NCBI GenBank assembly: GCA_945936135.1 | Contig: CAMESG010000006.1 | Coordinates: 1-64,000 of the forward strand | From: an uncultured Mollicutes bacterium | GTDB taxonomy: Bacteria > Bacillota_I > Bacilli_A > RFN20 > CAG-826 | DNA length: 64,000 bases | Direction of reading: 5' to 3' | Shown here: positions 60,365 to 64,000 of the stretch, one piece after another | Numbering within the stretch: the first letter of the stretch is position 1 | Layout of the letters: each line of letters opens with the position of its first letter | Program-made: the position numbers and the translations under genes | The notes under the pieces: model-generated | The model's input: the letters and a program-made list of their open reading frames with translations, nothing else | Told to the model about the DNA's origin: nothing | Databases searched by the model: none

Positions 60365-61393
60365 TCATTCTTTCGTTTCTTCGATCTCGCCATCGCTAGA
60401 AAAGGAAGCGCGAATCTTCTTTTCTAGGTCTGCGGTGATTTCGGCATGGTCTTTGAGATAGGCCTTGGCCGCTTCGCGCCCATTGCCGATCTTGTTGCCA
60501 TCGATCGCATACCAGTTGCCGGTCTTATCGATCAAGGAGAGTTCGATGCCTAGATCGAGCAATTCCCCATAACGCGAGATCCCTTCGCCATAGATCAAAT
60601 CGATGACGCAGGATTTGAAGGGCGGGGCGACCTTGTTCTTCACGATCTTGACGCGCACCGTGTTGCCGATGATGTCGGAGCCATTCTTGATGGCTTCGGC
60701 CTTGCGGATATCGATGCGGATCGTCGAATAGAACTTCAGCGCCCTCCCGCCGGTCGTGGTCTCCGGGTTGCCATAGAGCACGCCGACCTTCTCGCGAAGC
60801 TGGTTGATGAAGACGACGACGGTGCCCGTGCGATTCAAGACGCCCGCGATCTTGCGCATGCCCTTTGACATCAAACGGGCTTGCAAGCCAACTTGGTTAT
60901 CCGACATCACGCCATCAAGTTCCGCCTGGGGAACAAGGGCGGCGACGGAGTCCACGACGATGATGTCGAGCGCTCCGCTTTCCGCGAGCATCTCGACGAT
61001 TTCAAGCGCCTGCTCGCCGGAATCTGGCTGAGAAAGGATCAATTCGTCGATGTTGACGCCTAACTTCTCGGCATAATCCGGGTCGATCGCGTGCTCTGCG
61101 TCCACGAAGGCGGCGCGCCCGCCCTTCTTTTGGGCTTGGGCGATCGCTTCGAGGGCAAGGGTGGTCTTGCCGGAGCTTTCCGGACCAAAGATCTCAATGA
61201 TGCGCCCGCGGGGATACCCGCCGACCCCCAGGGCGTAGTCGAGCAAAATGGAGCCCGAAGGAATCACGTCGACGTCGACGCGCGTCCTTTCGCCTAGGCG
61301 CATAACCGCGCCTTTCCCATAGGTCTTCTGGATGGATTTCAGCGCTTCTTCGAGCGCCTGTTGTTTGTTGGTTTCTTCTACTTTATTGGCCAT
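60365..61393 (-). CDS. recA: Recombinase RecA
   Basis: 342 residues. [20 protein letters not shown] is Walker [20 protein letters not shown] Walker B, and [19 protein letters not shown] loop 2. The acidic C-terminal tail is short. ATAGGAGG precedes the ATG. No LexA-type box is visible in the 55 bases after cinA, so damage control is not evident. The order pgsA-cinA-recA is the Firmicute arrangement. Confidence 0.97.
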   Translation of the reverse strand: MANKVEETNKQQALEEALKSIQKTYGKGAVMRLGERTRVDVDVIPSGSILLDYALGVGGYPRGRIIEIFGPESSGKTTLALEAIAQAQKKGGRAAFVDAEHAIDPDYAEKLGVNIDELILSQPDSGEQALEIVEMLAESGALDIIVVDSVAALVPQAELDGVMSDNQVGLQARLMSKGMRKIAGVLNRTGTVVVFINQLREKVGVLYGNPETTTGGRALKFYSTIRIDIRKAEAIKNGSDIIGNTVRVKIVKNKVAPPFKSCVIDLIYGEGISRYGELLDLGIELSLIDKTGNWYAIDGNKIGNGREAAKAYLKDHAEITADLEKKIRASFSSDGEIEETKE

Positions 61394-61448
61394 GTTAGAT
61401 TGCCTCCTATCCTAGTTATTGCCAAGAATTTGGCGAATGGACGGAAGA

Positions 61449-61931
61449 TCAGGAATTTTGGATCATCGGAATCAAGGATTCGATGAAGGCAAGCATCGCC
61501 CCAACGGTCTTCTTGCGGATCTCGTTGCGCGTACCTTGGTAGTCCATGGGGATCGTCCAGACGGTGTCTTTGTAGGCAAGGCCTAGATAGACGCGCCCTA
61601 AAGGCGCTTCGCCTTCTTCGACGCTTGGCCCGGCGTTGCCCGTGCAGGAAACGCAGACATCAACGCCAAGGGTCGCCTTGCCGCCGATCGCCATTTGCTT
61701 GGCGACTTCCGCGGAAACGACGCCTTCGGATTGAATCGTCGAGGCCTTAACATTCGCTAGCGCTTCTTTTAATTCAGGCGAATAGGTCACAAGCGCCCCT
61801 TTGAAGACGGCGCTGGCGCCTGGAACCTCGCAAAGCAAAGAAGAGAACAATCCGGCGGTCAGGCTTTCTACCGCCCCGATCGTCAGGCCCTTCTTGGCAA
61901 AGAAAGAGAGGATGTCGTAGGTGTTACTCAT
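61449..61931 (-). CDS. cinA: CinA C-terminal domain protein (nicotinamide-nucleotide amidase)
   Basis: 160 residues, the C-terminal CinA domain only; the N-terminal molybdopterin-binding-like domain of full CinA is absent. IGAVESLTAGLFSSLLCEVP, GALVTYSPELKEALANV and CVSCTGNAGPSVEEGEAPLG are the PncC motifs. It deamidates nicotinamide mononucleotide to the acid form. It overlaps pgsA by eight bases. Confidence 0.92.
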   Translation of the reverse strand: MSNTYDILSFFAKKGLTIGAVESLTAGLFSSLLCEVPGASAVFKGALVTYSPELKEALANVKASTIQSEGVVSAEVAKQMAIGGKATLGVDVCVSCTGNAGPSVEEGEAPLGRVYLGLAYKDTVWTIPMDYQGTRNEIRKKTVGAMLAFIESLIPMIQNS

Positions 61932-62589
61932 GGGTTTGCTCCTTGGTTTCTTTTAGAACGGCTTTATTTTGAACGACATAGATAATGCCGCTAAGAATCG
62001 AAAGAATCGTCGCGATGTAGATGAGGATGTGGGCGATGCTTAAGCCATAAACGCGCCAGGAAGCATCGAAATAGGAGAACGGGAAGCCATTGAGCAAGAC
62101 AACGGGGATCGCGACCATCTGGGCGACCGTCTTCAATTTGCCGAAGATATTCGCCGCCAAGACGACACCTTTGTTCGCCGCGACGAAGCGCAGGGTATCC
62201 ACGACCAAGTCGCGAAGCACCATGAGGATGACGCAGAAAACGGGGATCGTAAGCTGGTTGCTTGCAAAGCTAGAAGGCACGCAAAGGAAGATGAGCATCG
62301 AATTGACGAGCATCTTATCCGCGATCGGATCAAGGAACTTTCCTAAATCCGTAACCATGTTCCACTTCCTCGCGAGATGGCCATCCACCGCATCGGTGCT
62401 CGCCGCGATCACAAAGACGATAAAAGCGATCAAATAGATCAAGGAAATCCCGGTATCGCCAAGGACGATGTCTTCGTAAAGGCCATAGCGTCCCAAGATC
62501 GAAAACACAAGCAAAACCACCAAAAGCACCGCAACCAAGACAATGCGGGCAAGGGTGATTTTCGTTGGGAGATTTATCTTGGTTTTCAT
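61924..62589 (-). CDS. pgsA: CDP-diacylglycerol-glycerol-3-phosphate 3-phosphatidyltransferase
   Basis: 221 residues with several membrane helices. ASTDAVDGHLARKWNMVTDL and GKFLDPIADKM together are the CDP-alcohol phosphotransferase signature DGx2ARx8Gx3Dx3D. It makes phosphatidylglycerol phosphate. The N-terminus is LPTKITLARIVLVAVLLVVL. It is first in the pgsA-cinA-recA unit and lies just below rnpB. Confidence 0.93.
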   Translation of the reverse strand: MKTKINLPTKITLARIVLVAVLLVVLLVFSILGRYGLYEDIVLGDTGISLIYLIAFIVFVIAASTDAVDGHLARKWNMVTDLGKFLDPIADKMLVNSMLIFLCVPSSFASNQLTIPVFCVILMVLRDLVVDTLRFVAANKGVVLAANIFGKLKTVAQMVAIPVVLLNGFPFSYFDASWRVYGLSIAHILIYIATILSILSGIIYVVQNKAVLKETKEQTHE

Positions 62590-62603
62590 TGTTACATTCT
62601 TGA

Positions 62604-62936
62604 TAGCATCCGACCCTATAAGCCATGTTTTGTCTAGGACAGCAATTTATCTCAGGTTTCCCTGGCCCCTTTGGCTTCGTTTCGCCTCCGGAACTTCCCC
62701 TACCAATTTTGGGTTTCTCGCTTGCGGGGTTTGCCTCGTTTCATCTTGGCGTCGCCGCCAAGCTCGTCTCTGTGGTACGTTTATGGGTTCTGGGCCGCGA
62801 GGGTCCTTCGCCTGCCGTTGCGCGCTACCGCACGTAGGGTTATTTTTTCCCCTACCGCAATCACTACCGCCATCGCAGGCGGTGCGAGCATGGACTTTCC
62901 TCTCCTTTGAAGGAGCAGCCATCCGGGTCGGATTGT
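62604..62936 (-). ncRNA. rnpB: RNase P RNA (type B)
   Basis: On the minus strand GAGGAAAGTCCATGCTCGC lies at about 62904-62886, the universal P4 5' segment. GCAAGCGAGAAACCCAAAAT lies in the middle and ACAAAACATGGCTTATAGG near the 3' end. AATCCGACCC at the 5' end pairs with GGGTCGGATG at the 3' end to close P1. Total length is about 333 bases. The ends are placed from P1 and may be off by several bases. It lies directly after gpsB, as in Bacillus. It processes tRNA 5' ends. Confidence 0.95.
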
Positions 62937-62940
62937 TCGC

Positions 62941-63303
62941 TTATTTCAGCGTTCGCGGGTCAATGCCTTTTTGATAGCAGGCCCGCTCCAAGCGGTCGAT
63001 GTATTGGACCGTTTGAATGTCGAGGGTTCGATCCTTGTCGCTGCTTACGCCCTGCAAACGGGCTTGGGCTTTGGCGAGGTCGACGGAACGTTCTCTTGCT
63101 TCATCTTGCATCTTCTTGAGCTTGGTCTCAAGCGATTGGATGTAGTTCTGCACTTCCTTGGCATACTCGTCATACGCCTGGTAATCGGCGATCACGAGAT
63201 CCAAGAACTGATCGACTTCGTCGGGATCATAGCCCTTCACGTTTTTCTTGAACACCTTGTGAAGGATGGATTCCGCGGTCAAATTTAAAGATTTTTCGTC
63301 CAT
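62941..63303 (-). CDS. gpsB: GpsB/DivIVA-family cell-division protein
   Basis: 120 residues. SILHKVFKKNVKGYDPDEVD and QFLDLVIADYQAYDEYAKEV form the DivIVA-type N-terminal membrane-binding coiled coil; a Lys/Glu/Arg linker and a short C-terminal helical part follow, as in GpsB. It moves penicillin-binding proteins during division. Its stop is within a few bases of the 5' end of rnpB, so the two may share a transcript. Confidence 0.88.
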   Translation of the reverse strand: MDEKSLNLTAESILHKVFKKNVKGYDPDEVDQFLDLVIADYQAYDEYAKEVQNYIQSLETKLKKMQDEARERSVDLAKAQARLQGVSSDKDRTLDIQTVQYIDRLERACYQKGIDPRTLK

Positions 63304-63417
63304 CGAATTGCCTCTTGAATATTATAGACGAAGGGGGACGAATTACAAGAATTCGCGCTTTTGGAAAATGAAAGAAAATCCAAAGAAAAATGCCTTCTCT
63401 TCCCCCTTCCTTATCTA

Positions 63418-63426
63418 TGCTACAAT
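63418..63426 (+). promoter_or_regulatory. Extended -10 promoter of the exonuclease gene (leaderless)
   Basis: TGCTACAAT is an extended -10 element. The ATG at 63436 is nine bases later and no Shine-Dalgarno sequence is present. Confidence 0.5.
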
Positions 63427-63435
63427 TTCCGCGCT

Positions 63436-64000
63436 ATGAAACCCCTGCGCGATCGCATTCGAAACAAAAAAGCTCTCTGCTTCATCGACTTAGAAGGAAC
63501 CCAATTGTCCCACGAGATCATCGAGATTGGGGCGTATCGCGTAACCTTGAAAAAAGATGGATCCTTCAGCAAGGTCTATCCGCCCTTTAAGCGTTATGTG
63601 ATCCCAAAGCATAGAATCGGCTCCTTCGTCACGAAGCTCACAGGCATCACCGAGAAGCAGATCGATAGAGAAGCGATCTCCTATCGCCAAATGCTCAATG
63701 ATTTCGTGAAATATCTCGGACGCGATTTCGAATCCACTCTCTTTATCGCCTATGGCAACCAAGACGGGGCGATGTTCACCCACTCCGCGGAGAACAACCT
63801 CGATGCCTCGGAAGAGATCAGCCGTCGCATCTCCAAAAACGTCTTTGACTTCTCGGCCTTCCTTGGCGCCTATCTCCGTAGCGAATCCAACAACATCTAT
63901 AGCCTTGAACACGCCTGCGAGCACTTCAACATTTCCTTCCAAGGACAAGCCCATGACGCTTTAGCAGACGCCAAGAACTTGATGCTCCTCTACCAGAAAG
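63436..64000 (+). CDS. DEDDh 3'-5' exonuclease, cut by the window end
   Basis: 188 codons are visible and the frame is open at the edge. CFIDLEGTQLSHEIIEIGAY holds the first Asp-Glu pair, FIAYGNQDGAMF the second Asp, and GQAHDALADAKNLMLLYQK the His-Asp pair of DEDDh (DnaQ-like) exonucleases. The form resembles KapD-type RNA or DNA trimming enzymes. It is divergent from gpsB, with a likely leaderless start. Confidence 0.85.
   Translation, partial: MKPLRDRIRNKKALCFIDLEGTQLSHEIIEIGAYRVTLKKDGSFSKVYPPFKRYVIPKHRIGSFVTKLTGITEKQIDREAISYRQMLNDFVKYLGRDFESTLFIAYGNQDGAMFTHSAENNLDASEEISRRISKNVFDFSAFLGAYLRSESNNIYSLEHACEHFNISFQGQAHDALADAKNLMLLYQK

Noticed and set aside
61394-61448. LexA/SOS box before recA
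   Set aside because: No GAAC-N4-GTTC-type site is present between cinA and recA.
1-64000. tRNA or rRNA genes
   Set aside because: I found no tRNA-like ends with GTTCGAATC-type arms and CCA, and no rRNA sequence.

Overview
The window looks like a chromosomal segment of an uncultured, host-associated Firmicute on the Mollicutes/Erysipelotrichia side (gut RF39-like lineages are the closest fit I can suggest; this is inference). Reasons: gpsB-rnpB, pgsA-cinA-recA, rny-ymdB-miaB-miaA and the RNA polymerase delta subunit (rpoE) are arranged as in Firmicutes; RNase P RNA has the Bacillus-like (type B) look; there is a SipW-type signal peptidase with TasA/CalY-like substrates; glycolysis uses a phosphofructokinase with pyrophosphate-type active-site residues. 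TGA is a normal stop. Most genes have AGGAGG-like ribosome binding sites, but a small set has a -10 box 7-13 bases before the start codon and looks leaderless.

Layout. 1-9.0 kb: an IS4/IS1634-like insertion sequence inserted at the last codons of licD, then a minus-strand phosphocholine-type cluster (GNAT-like protein, broken ornithine-cyclodeaminase-like gene, licC-like nucleotidyltransferase, amidohydrolase, wHTH-LicC-LicA fusion, licD). 9.1-9.5 kb: a GC-rich, MITE-like element with one small ORF. 9.6-19.2 kb: sugar-phosphate transferase, small zinc-ribbon membrane protein, two orphan DUF4143 AAA ATPases, a Ser-rich lipoprotein, a GH13 glucosidase and an M32 carboxypeptidase. 19.2-32.3 kb is accessory: IS-end-like repeats, a frameshifted Fic gene, the four-gene SipW fibre operon with a CcpA-type cre upstream, a HipA-like kinase, decayed genes, a MacB-like exporter, a second Fic remnant, a NERD protein and a third DUF4143 ATPase.

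32.4-45.3 kb: oligoendopeptidase F, Nfu iron-sulfur scaffold, a 1327-residue secreted repeat protein, cysQ/nrnA (pAp and nanoRNA turnover), rpoE, argS, ispF, ychF, a cold-shock protein. 45.6-64 kb: two overlapping ABC exporters, DUF951, fhs, miaA, a miaB with a fused YlbF-like tail, ymdB, rny, an RHS remnant, a DUF4190-like gene with a damaged start codon, pfk, recA, cinA, pgsA, rnpB, gpsB and a DEDDh exonuclease cut by the window end.

The most interesting unit is 20.5-24.2 kb: two TasA/CalY-like secreted subunits, their SipW peptidase and a third SipW-type substrate carrying a CBM26-like starch-binding module, preceded by a consensus cre, a possible attenuator, an (AG)9 tract and a structured leader. 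It reads as a sugar-regulated surface fibre that may hold the cell on starch. Second in interest are a DNA motif repeated with an exact 34-bp period before one DUF4143 ATPase and in related form before another, an N-terminal module shared by a Fic enzyme and a HipA-like kinase, and the MiaB-YlbF fusion beside RNase Y.
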